Source: Kryptolebias marmoratus
Taxonomy: Eukaryota > Chordata > Actinopteri > Cyprinodontiformes > Rivulidae
Direction of reading: 5' to 3'
Length of the DNA: 64,000 bases
Assembly (NCBI RefSeq): GCF_001649575.2
Contig: NC_051450.1
Coordinates: forward strand, 14,953,159 to 15,017,158
Each line of letters starts with the position of its first letter. The first letter of the stretch is position 1. The position numbers and the translations under genes are program-made. Positions 34,783 to 46,659 of this stretch are shown here, in pieces. The notes beneath the pieces are model-generated. The model saw only the letters and a program-made list of their open reading frames with translations. It was not told where the DNA came from and searched no databases.

Positions 34783-35689
34783 ATAGACTGTAAAAAACAA
34801 ACTTAGTTTTGGGTATATCCATGTAGACTTAACAAATGAAGATATTGAGAAACACTGTTGTAGCAGCTTACTTTACACATGCCCTCTATTCCTTTGTGCA
34901 CTATTTGGTTAGCTTAGTCCTTATGCATCATTAAACTGCACTAAACTGATCAAAGATTGAAAGAAAATGGGAGGCGGTACAGAGTTCTAATTATTTAGAA
35001 AAATCTTTAGTCTCAGAATGTTCTTTTTTGTCTTTTATTGTGTTATTAATATCAACATTTTTGCCATCTAATGGTATCGAAAGGTCATTTCAGTATTTTT
35101 GCTTTAAATTCTGCTTTTTGTTGGGTAAAAAATATCAGTTTAAAGTCTAGTAGAAATTTTGTCATTCCGAAAAATCATACAAAATGTCTACCAGAGAAGG
35201 AGCTTTCGAAATGGACTATGTTTCACAAGGTGTAAGTTTTTAAAGCATAAAACAGCATGGGGCATGATAAATAGCAGGGAGCAAACCAACATTAGTTCTC
35301 CCATTTGATAGGCAGAATTTTAGTAGGTATTCTAGATGTGTGAGCTTATTATGTGAGCTCTGAGTCTTGGGCCAAGTCATGATTTTATTGATTAGCTAAC
35401 ATCAACACAGTTTTCAGAGATAAATTTAGATTTAGATTTGTGGAAATCACATCTGCTGTCTCAATTCTTCTCAGCCTTAAAATGACAAAACCTCCAAGTC
35501 ATTTACTACTTTTTATATTTTGCAACACATTACCTAAACATGCTACTTTTTTGTTGTGACCTTAAATCCCAGCTGTACTTTTACATCAACACTATTTTTG
35601 ACAATAAAGGTAAACAGTTTAATTGACAACTTTGATCTATTTTATGACCTAATACTGACAGTGTTGTATGGCTCGAATGTACAGGCAAG
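34783..35689. other. Unique AT-rich DNA, nothing recognised
   Basis: No gene or repeat family is recognised. A short 'AGATTTAGATTT' tandem occurs near 35428. Confidence 0.5.
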
Positions 35690-37010
35690 AATGAAGAATT
35701 GTCTGCCAGTATTTCTAGCCAATGCTTTCTCCCTATCCATAATGAGCTGATTACACTTCTGCCTTTACCCGAGTGACTGACATAAGCTCCACAGGGTGCT
35801 TCTCATCATAAAAAACGCCCCTGCTAAAGCAGAAAAGCTTGGACAAAAATACATTTGTCATCTTTGGATCATTAGCCTTCCCAAACCTTACCCTAAAATG
35901 AGATGCTGGGATTAGTTCTCATTATTTTACTTTCCTTCCTGTGCCACGTGCATGTTTTATCAAGGCAAGGAACGTTTAATTTATTCTCCTGTGCCCATAA
36001 TGGATTTCCATCCTTGCAAGTCTTTAACAATGAAAACAAAACTGCGGTTGAGACATAATTTCCCCGAGGTTAAAATGTCACAGACAATGATTAACAGGAC
36101 TCCTTTTCATTTAATTTGCAGACGCCAGAATCATTTTCAGCATGATAACGTGCATTTGTTACAGCAGAGTGCTGAGGAAATATTTACCAGATGGTTGAAA
36201 TGAATGTGACGTTGCATATTCCTGTTTGCTAAATTTAAGCCCAAGCATGTAGGGTAGGTCGTTAAGAGTTTGCATAGCATTTTTAGCAACTGTGCAGTAA
36301 ATTGAAAAAGGTAAGTGGGAAAAAAACAACAACAGAAAGAACTCCCAGCAGACGTTCAGGCTCCGAGGCAAATGTAGAAAAAAAAAAAGTACAAGCAGCC
36401 CACAGCTGGAGATAATATTGTCAGTAATTACTCCCTTCCCTACTGGGCAGAAGACCTCAGCGTTGTCTGTTTCTCTGTCATATCTGGGCCAGTCGCACAG
36501 CTCATTCCAGACTGCATTGGCTCTGTCAAGCATCAGTGAGGAGGGGGGAGGCATTAGTGGACCCTGGAGAGGAGCGGGATGAGGTGATAAGAACATCAGA
36601 GGGAATCCGCCTCATTTAATGCTACACACTGCTGAAAGTTGGCCTTCTGATCTGTATAAACAAGAGGTGTGCAGTGCTTTGTATGCATCTTTGTGTGAAA
36701 GAGAATGTGTTGCTTATTTAATAATTTTTATACAATTTCTGCACAGATTGTCGCATAAATTCAAGTCACAGGGCGTCTATAAAAACGCTGTTAATAGGCA
36801 TTATTATGCTCAATACAAAGCAGGCTGTGTTTTCAGCTGCTGTTACCAAATGTTGGGGGAAATGCTCAATATATTTATCCATTACTTCTGGTGATTTAGT
36901 TTTATGTGAATTAAATGCCTTCTAGCAGATCCACGAGGAAATAATAAGCCCTAAGAGGTAATAATTTGCATTTTTATAAGTATTTCAAGTGGCATTTGGA
37001 ATGATGTGGA
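35690..37010. other. Large candidate conserved non-coding block
   Basis: About 1.3 kb of complex, mostly repeat-free sequence. It includes 'TGTGCCACGTGCATG' near 35940 (an E-box CACGTG), 'GATAATATTGTCAGTAATTAC' around 36410 (only partly quoted here), and 'ATAATAAGCCCTAAGAGG' near 36940. The longest open frame of the window (145 codons, minus, 36159-36596) and a 91-codon plus-strand frame (36619-36894) are here, but neither contains a known motif, and the first runs through poly(Phe/Leu) created by A-rich stretches. The best reading is a cluster of conserved regulatory elements; a poorly conserved gene is the alternative. Confidence 0.35.
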
Positions 37011-39209
37011 TCAGTTTGAGTTTTTAAAATCAGCTTCACACACACCACTGTATTAAATTCAATGAACCAAAAATACAAAATAAAAAAGCCTTCTCAGTAA
37101 GCCTTTTAATTATATACCACCCACACATCAAACAAGACTTTAACATTATCACATAACCAAAGCAGCTATTAACTCTGAAACATTGTGAGTAAAATGGTAA
37201 AATGTTGTGAGGTGATTTGGACAGTGGTACTGCGTTAAAAAAAAGCAGCTGTAATTAATAAAATATTTAACTTTCATGTTCATATTCATTTGACATTTGT
37301 GACTTTATCGACTTCATTTTTTCTAATAGAACATATCCCTTTGACATCACTTTGTGAATTTTACCGCTAGTAGTAAGACCAATCAAGTTGTATTACTACT
37401 ACATTTGCAGGCAAACATTAATCACTGCTTAAGACACAAATACTAAGATGTTACAACTGCTGTCATAAGGGCCATAACAAAGATCAAGTTCAATGAGCAT
37501 CACTCAGAGGATTGTGGTAAGAACAATTTAATTAGCAGAATGTTGATGAAAAAATGTTGCAGCACAACATCCAAAGGGCAGCTTTACTTGCTGAGAGATA
37601 ATTTGTCTGAAATGTTTGCATTTTTTTTCAAGTTGCACAAGATTCAGCCATCAATGCTGCAAAGGTATAGAATGTACGGAATATGTTAAATCGACACATT
37701 TTAAACATCCTTGGTTGACTAACATGCATTACAAGCTTTTGAAAACACATTAATTAAGTTCAGCTGATATGCATTCATAGCCATTTACAACAGCAGTTTT
37801 GTTAGCTATACACAATGCAATCCATTAGATTTTGAAACAGAAAAATCTAAATATTCTAATAGTTAAAAAAAGGAACAGATGCTCACAGTAGGTTCAATAC
37901 CACTGAGCTCAAAACCTTTTGAGCACCCTCACATGTTTTTACAAATCAATGTGGTTTTCCTATGCAAATATAGCATTGCTCCTTCAAAAGTTTAATAATG
38001 TTTCTGTCAACTTTCTTGGGGGTCTGCTGGTGTAGTGCCAAAAGAAGCCTCCTTGCTATGAAAGACACCTTTATATGGGAAGCGCTTTGCAATTGATACA
38101 AGGGTGGAGTGTCACCTGTAACACCGTGCTGCTCAAAGATGTGACTGCCTATTAATTGGGCTAGTAAGGTCAGCTCTGGCCAATGCTATAATTGGCTTAA
38201 TTAGTTTGCTAACAAATATTGAAGTAAATAATATATAAGCAATAATAAGTAAGCCAACAATAAAAGTATTGTTAAATAGGTCATGAATAATAAACTCTTT
38301 TGCACACTAAAATCCACCATATCTACTCAACTGAGATAAAAGTCTCTGTGAAGAAACAGGTTTTCAGCATTGATTTAATATGAACAAGAGTGTGGTCAGC
38401 GCTTCTGCGAAAAGGCTGGTTGTTTCTCAGAGCAAGATTAACTCACGCTCAGATACTACTGTGCAGCTGCCTTGTTATTCTATACGTTTCTCAATGTAAT
38501 CGCCTTTCAGCCTAACAGTATGGCATCAGGCATTCTTTAGCTTCTACTTCTTGTCATGCCATTCATTATGTCAGATGCATTAATACCTGTAATTTTATAG
38601 TTGAAGCTAATTAAACCATGTGGATTGTACATATACAATTTTTTTTCCTAGCTGTAGTTATTCTTGTACCCTCTTCTGAATGCAGTGCTCTAAATAAAGC
38701 TATTCCATTGTGAATTACCCCAACACGTAGCTTGATAAATCTTTATTGATCAACTCAAACAAAACATTTCTTATCTTTTTATCTGACTGCAGTAGTTGAG
38801 TATTACTTGAAATGGTGAGGATGTAGCAATAACAAGAAAAAAAATGGTGCAGTGAAGTGAACAAACTAATCACTATTAATAGGCTTTACTCAGAACTGTC
38901 AAATTGATGTCTTCAGTGCAAGAACAGAACACTCAGGCATAGAGGACTAAAAGGAGAAATATAAGTGGAGGTGTTGTTCTGTACACCCTTGACCCTGTTT
39001 TTTTCCTTGAAAGACTAAGTTTTGACAGAGCTCTTCATCAGATAATTACTCCAGGTATTAACACAAGTCCTTAAGCTCATGCTGTCAATAGTTATTAGCT
39101 ACTGCATGACCTAACAGGTGGATGGTATTATCTGCGGGGAAAAATGGTAATATGGCACAAATAAAATGTCTGAACACCCCATAATCCCACCTTATGAAAA
39201 GACTACACA
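37011..39209. other. Unique AT-rich DNA, nothing recognised
   Basis: Sequence at 38000-38200 is more complex than its surroundings. A GGTTCAATACC resembling a tRNA B box at about 37892 has no A box before it. No gene is recognised. Confidence 0.5.
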
Positions 39210-39660
39210 CAGGCGAAGGCAGTATTTACTTTCCTGTACCTGAGTAATTGATTGTTTTGCGCTCAGGAAGGAGGGAGGTTGATCACAGAGCTATCGGCTT
39301 CATTGGCTTCAGCGTGTGAGCGAATCGATGCATTGACACCAGGGTAGTTCTTGTGCCATCAGTCAGCCAGCCCATCTCATCACTCTGTTTATTCATCCAT
39401 GGTAAACAATAACAACCTTCATGCTTGCCTGAGGTTCTTCCTATAATCACTCGAGCATATAGGACTGAGATATAGCCACCTGGATAGTTTGCTGTGGATC
39501 CTACAGATGAGCAGGAGTGTGCCTCAGAGTCCAGCGCCAGAGATGTAGCCTCACAGTCCAGTGAATGAGCAGATAATGGGCTCATATGCATAATACTGAC
39601 ACGGGGTTGGATTGTACTGCTACTGCTCACTGACAGCATGTTGTGATCTATTAAGTGGAA
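39210..39660. other. Candidate conserved block or exon, minus-strand frame of 118 codons
   Basis: This is one of the most balanced segments by eye. The minus strand is open from 39639 to 39283, with a varied amino-acid composition and no low-complexity runs, unlike most chance frames here. I do not recognise a domain. It could be a CNE in which stops are rare because the base composition is balanced, or a coding exon of an unfamiliar gene. No clear splice sites were fixed. Confidence 0.3.
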
Positions 39661-39867
39661 GACTGGATTCAGATCAAATTAGTCAGCACTCTTTGCTTTA
39701 AAGCCATGGGGCAATATGAATACATTAGGCATATAGGCGTAACACTTCCTTCACACCTGCTTAAAGGAGCTATATTTGTATGGAAGTTTATTGTTGAGAC
39801 AAAATGATTGGGCAAACTTTTTAAACTATAACCGAACTAAAATGAAAGTTTCTATTTAAAAAAAACA

Positions 39868-40045
39868 CAATATGAAAAAATGCAAACGTATGTACAAGAA
39901 TATTAGCAGGAATGTTAAACTGAGAAATGACATGAGAAAACAGAGTAAGCATTTGAAAATGAGAAAATACATATATTAGGAAATGAGAAAGCAGGTATGA
40001 AAAAACAAGCATGTATAAGAAAATTAGAAAGTCTGACAACGAAAC
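39868..40045 (+). repeat. Purine-rich, loosely repetitive stretch
   Basis: The text 'ATGAGAAAA' or 'GAAAATTAGAAAG' returns every 20-30 bases with intervening 'ACATA', 'CAGAG' and 'GCATG' blocks. This suggests an old, degenerate tandem array or simply purine bias. Minus-strand frames at 39821-40097 follow from the strand asymmetry. Confidence 0.35.
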
Positions 40046-41386
40046 TAATAAAGAAGTGCAATTGCCTCATAGTTGGTAACATAGTCAACATGGTCATTAG
40101 TGCTTCTCAAAATTTGTCAAATGTAAAGAATATTTTAATGGGTTGAGTAGTTATCTCAAAGTAGGGACATATGACTTAAAGTCAGACAGGGTGACATATG
40201 AAGACCAATTAAAAGACCTGCACCACTTCTATGAAACCCAAGTTCGTTGCAGCTCCTCTGCTTTCCTGATTCAGGAGTGATGTGCCTCTAATAATATTGT
40301 ATTTCCTGCTGTACAGCAAAGGCCATCACTGCCTCAAATTGACAAAGGCACACAAAGGCACGTAATCAAAAGCCCCTCTACTGTAATGAGGCAGAAATAT
40401 TAAACAGTACATCCTTTGCCTTTGATCCATGGTACCACCTTTGGGCATGATAATAAGTCTGGATGCTAATGTGTGAAGTACTAACAATAGAGACTAAATG
40501 CTCTGGATAGGTGGTGAATGTGAATAGGATTCTGATCACCTAGAGAAGTTTCAGGGCATGCAGTAAGATCTGAAAAACACAGTAGAAGAAGTCCAAGAAG
40601 TACTGTGGCATCTGAAGACTTCTTGAATGATTTTACTGAACTGCAGTTAACTTTTAGGAAATATATCATCAAGGCAAAATTAACCCAACCAGTTGTAATG
40701 AGAAATATTTTTTTCTAGTTGGGCAGAAACACACATTCTTTACTAAGCCAGGAATAAATCTGCACATACATGAAACCCTGCTAATGAACCAAACAAAAAT
40801 TTCGGCTTTATACAAATATCAAAAGATGCTGTTGTCAGCCTTCATCATCTTTTCACCACAATGAGCACAACTAAACAACACTACTTCATTTCCAGGACTG
40901 CAATGCTACAAAGTGCCACATTATTTACAAACTCGGTTGCTTGTTAAGTTTATGAAGTGCATATTTCAGCATTCAGACTTTATTTTAATGCATAATGCAG
41001 GACTGTATTATACTCTAATGCCCATTCACAGTGCATTGAAAAGTAATTGGCTGCTGGGTTGCAAGGTTAAATGGGCCAATATTGGGTTTTCAGTCAACAA
41101 CCTAATCCAGTGGGTAAAGCCATGAGACAGCTTGACAGAAGTGCACAAATATCAGTGGTAACATGATTATATCATCATCCTCTAACTTCCAACTGCCAGC
41201 TCAGTTTTTACTGAAAAGTGCTTCTTTTTATTTAGGTACACACTGCAGGTTCTTTGATCCTTCAGTCAGCAGTCAGTGGAGGCTTGAGTATGAGAAGAAA
41301 GTTCCTCAAAGTAAAACCTAAAGGATGTGAGAAAGCTGAACAGCACTAAACATGCCAGCAAATCTTAAAGAGAGGAAAAATTGTGC

Positions 41387-41390
<4 letters not shown>

Positions 41391-41420
<30 letters not shown>
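41391..41420 (+). repeat. Poly(A) run of 30
   Basis: Thirty uninterrupted A after 'TTGTGCAAGT'. It is the longest homopolymer noticed. It might be a retrocopy tail, but no polyadenylation signal is present just upstream and no source gene was recognised. Confidence 0.95.
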
Positions 41421-41422
<2 letters not shown>

Positions 41423-42190
41423 AACAAAATGGTTAGACTGCTAGTGTTATACGTAGACATTCTCTGATTTACTTATCCACTTTACAATTTAATTTCCTTG
41501 ATCTGATTTGTTTGTTGCTGGCTTTATTTGCAAATGCCCTGTCTGAAATGTCTTAATGTTGGGTTATCAGATTTAAGATATTCTGTTTCAAACAAAACTA
41601 TTTTTATAATGGGCATTTCTAACCATTTGCCAGTGTCAGAGAAAAACGCTATTTGTTTTAATGTTGGTTTTCACAGAAAAACATTTGGCCAGTAAAAGCT
41701 ATGGTGCCTACACTTAGTTCTAACAGCACCACCCTTACAGATTGGTTTTAGACACACAATACGGTACTTAGAAAAGAAGAATGTGTGCACCTCATTCAAT
41801 CTTTAGACCAAGTGTAAACATAATCCTAGAACAATTTGGGTCTGATATGATGAGGTGGAAATGGAAAATAAGGTGACAGAAGATAAAACAAAACAGACAA
41901 TTTCATGGAGCTTGCTCCTTAATTATTGTGGGTGCATTGAATAAATACAGCTGTCTGGCAGCCTAGAGAAAGAGTGCCTGCACTGGTTATATTAGAAGAC
42001 CTTACTTAGAACAAGTATTTTTTTAAAATTTCTAATCACAAACTGGATAATTTAATGATTTAAGTGTTCAAAAGCTATTTTCCTGAGTTTCTTTTCCATT
42101 TTTAAATGTTATTTTTAATTAAAGTGGGGAAGTTGTGTTGACTACTTCTAAATAGTCAGTACCTCCTTTTAATATACACTTTTAAGCTGA

Positions 42191-42717
42191 GTTTGAGGCT
42201 CAGTTTACACACGACTGATCTGCTAGAAATGTTAAAGATTTTCAGATGTTGATTGGAAAACGTTACATGTTTACACAGTGCCGATGTACTTGTTGAAACT
42301 GCTGTAGTTTCCATGCCCGGTCACTAGTTGGTGAATGTGCACATACATCAGTCTATTGAGCATGGAACCAGTTACATCCAAAATCGTGAATACATGGACG
42401 TTTGTCTGATTCGACAGTGAGGTTGAGTTGCTGCAACATGTTGAAAAGGGTGAGTAGCACAAGCAGCACTCTGCTATCCACCATTGTTACTGTTGTTGAT
42501 CTACTTGTGCATGCGCAGAACAGCTAACAACTGCAGCCGCTTGAGGTGCTCATGTGCGAATTCAAATGTTGCTTCCTTTGAAATGCAAATGGAGGAGGGG
42601 TCCAAAAAGTTCCACTCTGAGACCTGGGTTCAAAAAGTTTCATTGTCAAAGAGTCTGACTGCTGCTGTTGTGTAAACGAATGTCTAAGCTGCATGCAGTG
42701 TAAACGGCCCTTGAGAC
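42191..42717. mobile_element. Non-autonomous DNA transposon with terminal inverted repeats (hAT-like?)
   Basis: The left end, 'TTTGAGGCTCAGTTTACAC', pairs in inverted orientation with the right end 'GTGTAAACGGCCCTTGAGA', giving about 13 matches in 19 with the GTTTACAC core perfect. The interior is unrelated unique sequence with no transposase. 'GTTTACAC..' ends of this kind are frequent in fish hAT-type MITEs as I remember them. No clear 8-bp target duplication could be settled. Frames at 42271-42784 fall inside or across it and are not genes. Confidence 0.5.
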
Positions 42718-45609
42718 TTCTTTTTTCCATCTTAGTTTGCGTTAAGTATCCAACATTTGTTATTGTCGTTTGTTGCTCATTCACTTAGTTCTGAACACCC
42801 AGAGTTGCCTTAAAGTAGGGCTCATTTTTGTGGTCATATTGCAGATCTGTATTGTGAAAGGGGCGAGTGTCTTATTTGCAGACAGCAGTCAGAGGGACTG
42901 CAGTCTGACAACTGAGAAACTAGTTCTCAAGGGGGAGTCAAGCTAACAGACAGAGAGGAGGGTCTATGTTATGAGTGACTCAACCATTTCCAAAAACAAC
43001 TTGGGGAGCTTTTGCTCTGAATTTAAAATAAGTTTTTTTATTTTTCCAATTTGTTTTTCATTCGTTAGCTTTTTCTATTTTTGTGATTCTTGTAGATGTC
43101 TTTTGAACAAATTCCCACACAACACAACAGAAATTATGCACAACTTTACAAATTTAGTTGAGAAAATAAGCACTTTTCCGTTAGGCTGTGCACATTCAGT
43201 GCTCATTTTAAATTTAAACTCAGATGTTGTCTTTGCAGGGTCTCAGGAACCTTTATCTCTTCATCATCTCAACTGAGTTGCTAGAGATTTACTTTAAATC
43301 TCAAGGCTGAGCTAACATTTTGATCTCCAAGACTGCAGCACCCCTGGAGAATTTCCTGCAGTGGCATCATCTGATCATCACCTGAGTGAATTCCACCACT
43401 AAAATGACATTGATACTGAAGTCTTCTGTTATAATGAAGATACAACCAGCCTTTATGAAAAAATCTCTCACTTAGTCATGGAACTGAATCTATTCAGTAA
43501 GTAACTGTTTTGTTGCACACCTTATGTTTCAGAGAATTTACCATCACAGTCATGGAAATGTAAATGACACCAGCACTTAGTTTATACTCCTAGGATCAAT
43601 GGCTTACTCCATTTATTTAGCTTCTAGATGGCCAGATTCTTTCTTTTGGAGACGGAAAAATCACTTCCCTCTTTTATCTTTGTCCGTCTTGACTAACATT
43701 TAAACTGTGAATTGTGAGCATAAACAGTTAACTGAGTTTGTTCATGCAAACCGCAACCTTTCTTTTCCTGCAACAAGCAACTCATTGGCAAAACTAACAC
43801 ATGATGGTAGAGCAATAATACAATAATCTTTGAGTTCAAAGTTTCTTTTCTGTTCTGCACCACTTACCCGTGAAGTAACACTGTGCTATTGTGCAGTGTT
43901 GCATCACATTTTGATGTTGAGAATGTTGATGAAAATCTTTAGTTAATAAATTCTTCAGCTAAGTATAATGTGCTGGTTTTGCTGGAGTCTACTGTTGAGC
44001 CCCAACCCCCCCCCCAAAAAAAACAAAAACAGCAACAACAACAACAAAAAGAAAACAAGATGACAATACAAGATTTGTTCAGGGCGTTAGCTTTTGGGTC
44101 ACAGACATTATAGCTGGTGCAAAAGCTTATAATCATTTTAGCTGGCACCAAGAATTATGGTCAGATATCTGTTCTAAGCCTTCAATCAGGATTTTCGCCT
44201 GATTTGGAGGATAGACAAATCCTCCCTGGCAAGCATGAAAATAGCAAATTATTTCTCAATCGGATAACAATATTTTTACAAAAAATTTAATAACTGAAAC
44301 TAGATTAGTGTCACTGTGCAATTAGGTGCCCACTCACATTCTGACCCTGTAATTGGGTTGTGGACAGGCTTCATCCACTGTTAAGAATAATTGTTACTAT
44401 CAGCCTTCTGCAGATTCCAGCCAACAAAGAGCTATTAAAAGACTTACTTTTATGTTGTCATGTGACTGTTGCTCGGAGGCTTTTTGTAGGTTAATGGAAG
44501 GATAATCATGAGTATTTGATCTCCGTGGAGTAGCTGGTATTAGGCTGTGACAGATATTTCTTTCGTTTGCAGCGATGTGGTATGCTGTTTTCCCCCCACT
44601 GTCCATTTACAAGATAGTGTTAGGTAAATCTTTATTCTGGGGTCAAGAGTTGCACTTATTACATTTGCATCACCACAAGGCATGTGTTCTTATACTCAAA
44701 TCTGACAAAAAAAGACCAAAAATTAATAGCCAAAAAAACACATTCTCTGTTTTACATTTAATTGAAACTACAAATAAGAGCATTCTTATAAGATGTCTTT
44801 AAACTACATATTGTTTAAAACTTGTGCTATTGATGAACTTAAGGAGAGCAAGGACAGTAAAAAACGATTAGTGCATAAAATTATTATAAATTAGTTAAGC
44901 TTACTACCCAACACAAATCACTGATGGACGACTGTAGTTGTTATACACTCACTTATTGATGTATTGAGATATTTTTTGTTAATTCATGAGCCTTCCCATT
45001 TCATCTTTAGTAAAATGAACAAGATCTGTCTGCATGTGTAGTATTGCATCCTGTGGGCTACATTTAATACAACTCTAGTGCCATAAAGTGTTCAAGCTTG
45101 CATAAAAACTATTTGCATCAGGTGATGAGATGTTTCATTATTCATATATTTAAGTTTTATTTTTAAGTTTTATTCAAATTCATTAAGAACATATTAATTA
45201 TACATGTATGGAAGGTTTGTATATGTTTTATGGACAGCTCAGCATTTAATTTAAAACTCCACTAACAGGTGAGGGAAAATAATTTTCAGTGAACCATCAG
45301 CTTTTGAAATTCACAAGTATGATATATTATATCTGTTCTGGGGATTATTATCTCTACGGTTGAGGAAACAATCACATAAGATCACAAGATTATTATTATT
45401 TTTTTAGAACAAATGCACCTTTGATTTTGTTTTACTTGTGATCAACTCTTGCACTTTTTAGAGTGTAAGTTGGATGACAAGTTGCATCAGATGTTACCTA
45501 AGAAAAGTCAACTTCTAGTTGTGGAAGGATTTTTGTTGTATTATTTTGGGGTTATTAATCTCATCCAACATAACAATAATAAAAAAGTGTCTCATTTGTT
45601 AACTTTAGG
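42718..45609. other. Unique AT-rich DNA, no gene recognised
   Basis: A 101-codon plus-strand frame at 42971-43276 has a pyrimidine-rich, TTTGCAG acceptor-like site inside it (about 43240) and no domain. Other frames are shorter. C10A8 and CAA-type sequence at 44006-44060 is listed separately. Confidence 0.5.
44006..44056 (+). repeat. C10-A8 run followed by (CAA)n
   Basis: Ten C, eight A, then A-rich sequence and a short CAACAACAACAA array. A likely slippage-prone tract that could also cause assembly error. Confidence 0.9.
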
Positions 45610-45900
45610 TCCAGCTGGTAACATAAAGTGTCCCTAAGGTGTAGGTTTTCAGACCCCTCTTGTTTCTTGACATGTTTTCTTTAGGACATTCTATCCAGAG
45701 ACCACATTTCTTTTAGCTGTTATGCTGATGACATTCAGCTGTATTTTACTGTTAGAGCCTCTGATACTAGTAGGCTAAGTTAACTACAACTGCATTTTGG
45801 ACATTAAGTAAGACATTTTCAACAAGTCCATTGCAATAAACTGAGATCGATGTAATTTTTTCCTACTAAATGATGAAACAAATGTTGCTATTTTCTATCC
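45610..45900 (+). pseudogene. LINE reverse transcriptase fragment (L2/CR1-like)
   Basis: From 45706 the plus strand reads FSCYADDIQLYFTVRA before a stop. It contains the YADD catalytic box (TAT at 45721) of non-LTR reverse transcriptases, followed by the QLY typical of L2, Rex1 and CR1-type elements. Upstream, 'TGTCCCTAAGGTGTAGG' and 'TCAGACCCCTC' correspond to the degraded GVPQGS..LGPLL block. Downstream, 'FFLLNDETNVAIF' at about 45855-45890 corresponds to the NxFLxLNxxKTEVLxF block. Stops and frameshifts separate the three, so it is long dead. The element is cut at both ends. Confidence 0.75.
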
Positions 45901-46109
45901 ATCAGTGAGAACATGTAAAGCCTGTACCAAAAGAACTTTACATTTGGATTGATAGTGACCAGTTTTGAATGGCACATCACATGCAGTTGTCTTTGTGTTA
46001 TCTTTTTGAAGATAAACTAATTTTATATTCTTTATTTTATTTTATTGCTTTCAATAGTTGTTGTCTTAGTGTTTAGTAGAGGAAGTGACATCAGTGAAAT
46101 GTGTTTTAG

Positions 46110-46603
46110 GAAGAAAGCATGCCTATGGGACTAGTTTGATGCTTTGAGAATTGTTCTGCCATGAAATTTTAGATCCTGGCTTTGATGGGGAAGTTACTGT
46201 AAAACCTATAGAGCACTTGCAGAACATGCACATTTTTTAAAGGCAACTGTGTCCTCCGATGACACTAGAGCCTTTATCATTAGAATAATGCACCCTGCCA
46301 AGCTGCAAAATATTCTAAGAACTGGTTTGAGGAACACATCAATGGTGTCAAGGACTTCAAATTTCCCAAATATCAGTTCAATCAATGTTCTGTAGGATGT
46401 GCTGGAAAAAACAATAGGGTCCATAGAGCCTTATCCCACACCTTGCTGGACTGAAAAGATCTCCTGCTGCTGTCTAGGCAACTGATCTAACACAACATCT
46501 TCATGATTCTGAAGTTAAAGCCTTAAAAGCTCTGAACTGTTTTGGCAGCACAAAAAAGACGTGTATGACATTGACAGGTTGTTTTGTCACTGTCACTGGT
46601 GTA
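46110..46603 (+). pseudogene. Tc1/mariner-type transposase relic (3' half), plus strand
   Basis: In one register from 46284 the sequence reads NNAPCQAAKYSKNWFEEH and continues open to a TGA near 46452. It aligns with the 'DNAPCH.AK...WFEEH' part of a fish Tc1-like transposase, after which PPNSPDLNPIEHLWDVL would be expected. Here that block is visibly decayed (FPKYQFNQCSVGCAG). The catalytic Asp before NAPC is Asn (AAT at 46284-46286) and a TAG codon sits directly before it. The end 'GCTCTGAACTGTTTTGGCAGC' (first 20 bases quoted as GCTCTGAACTGTTTTGGCAG) to 'CTGGTGTAG' near 46603 fits the 3' terminus. Inactive. Confidence 0.75.
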
Positions 46604-46631
46604 GAATATGAACTTTTAATCATATAAAATC

Positions 46632-46657
46632 CATCCATCCATTTTCTTTACCTGCTT
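46632..46657 (+). repeat. Second fragment of the CATCCATCC interspersed repeat
   Basis: Twenty-six bases identical to the start of the fragment at 15413, beginning CATCCATCCATTTTC. The rest of the repeat is missing. It lies about 30 bp after the Tc1-like relic. Confidence 0.7.
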
Positions 46658-46659
46658 TT

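Larger units (their letters stand above)
39661..42190. other. Unique DNA with a degenerate tandem stretch and a poly(A) run
   Basis: No gene is recognised. Purine-rich sequence at 39868-40045 and a 30-A run at 41391 are listed separately. Other frames are short and domain-free. Confidence 0.5.

Noticed and set aside
36159..36596. 145-codon minus-strand open frame, the longest in the window
   Set aside because: It contains long Phe/Leu runs derived from A-rich stretches, has no recognisable motif, and 60-145-codon frames on both strands are expected in 64 kb. Kept only as part of a conserved-block candidate.
37890..37902. GGTTCAATACC resembling a tRNA or SINE B box
   Set aside because: No A box or cloverleaf upstream, no acceptor-stem pairing and no T run downstream.
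41391..41420. Poly(A) run of 30 as a processed pseudogene tail
   Set aside because: No open frame, no polyadenylation signal in the expected position and no recognisable gene sequence upstream.
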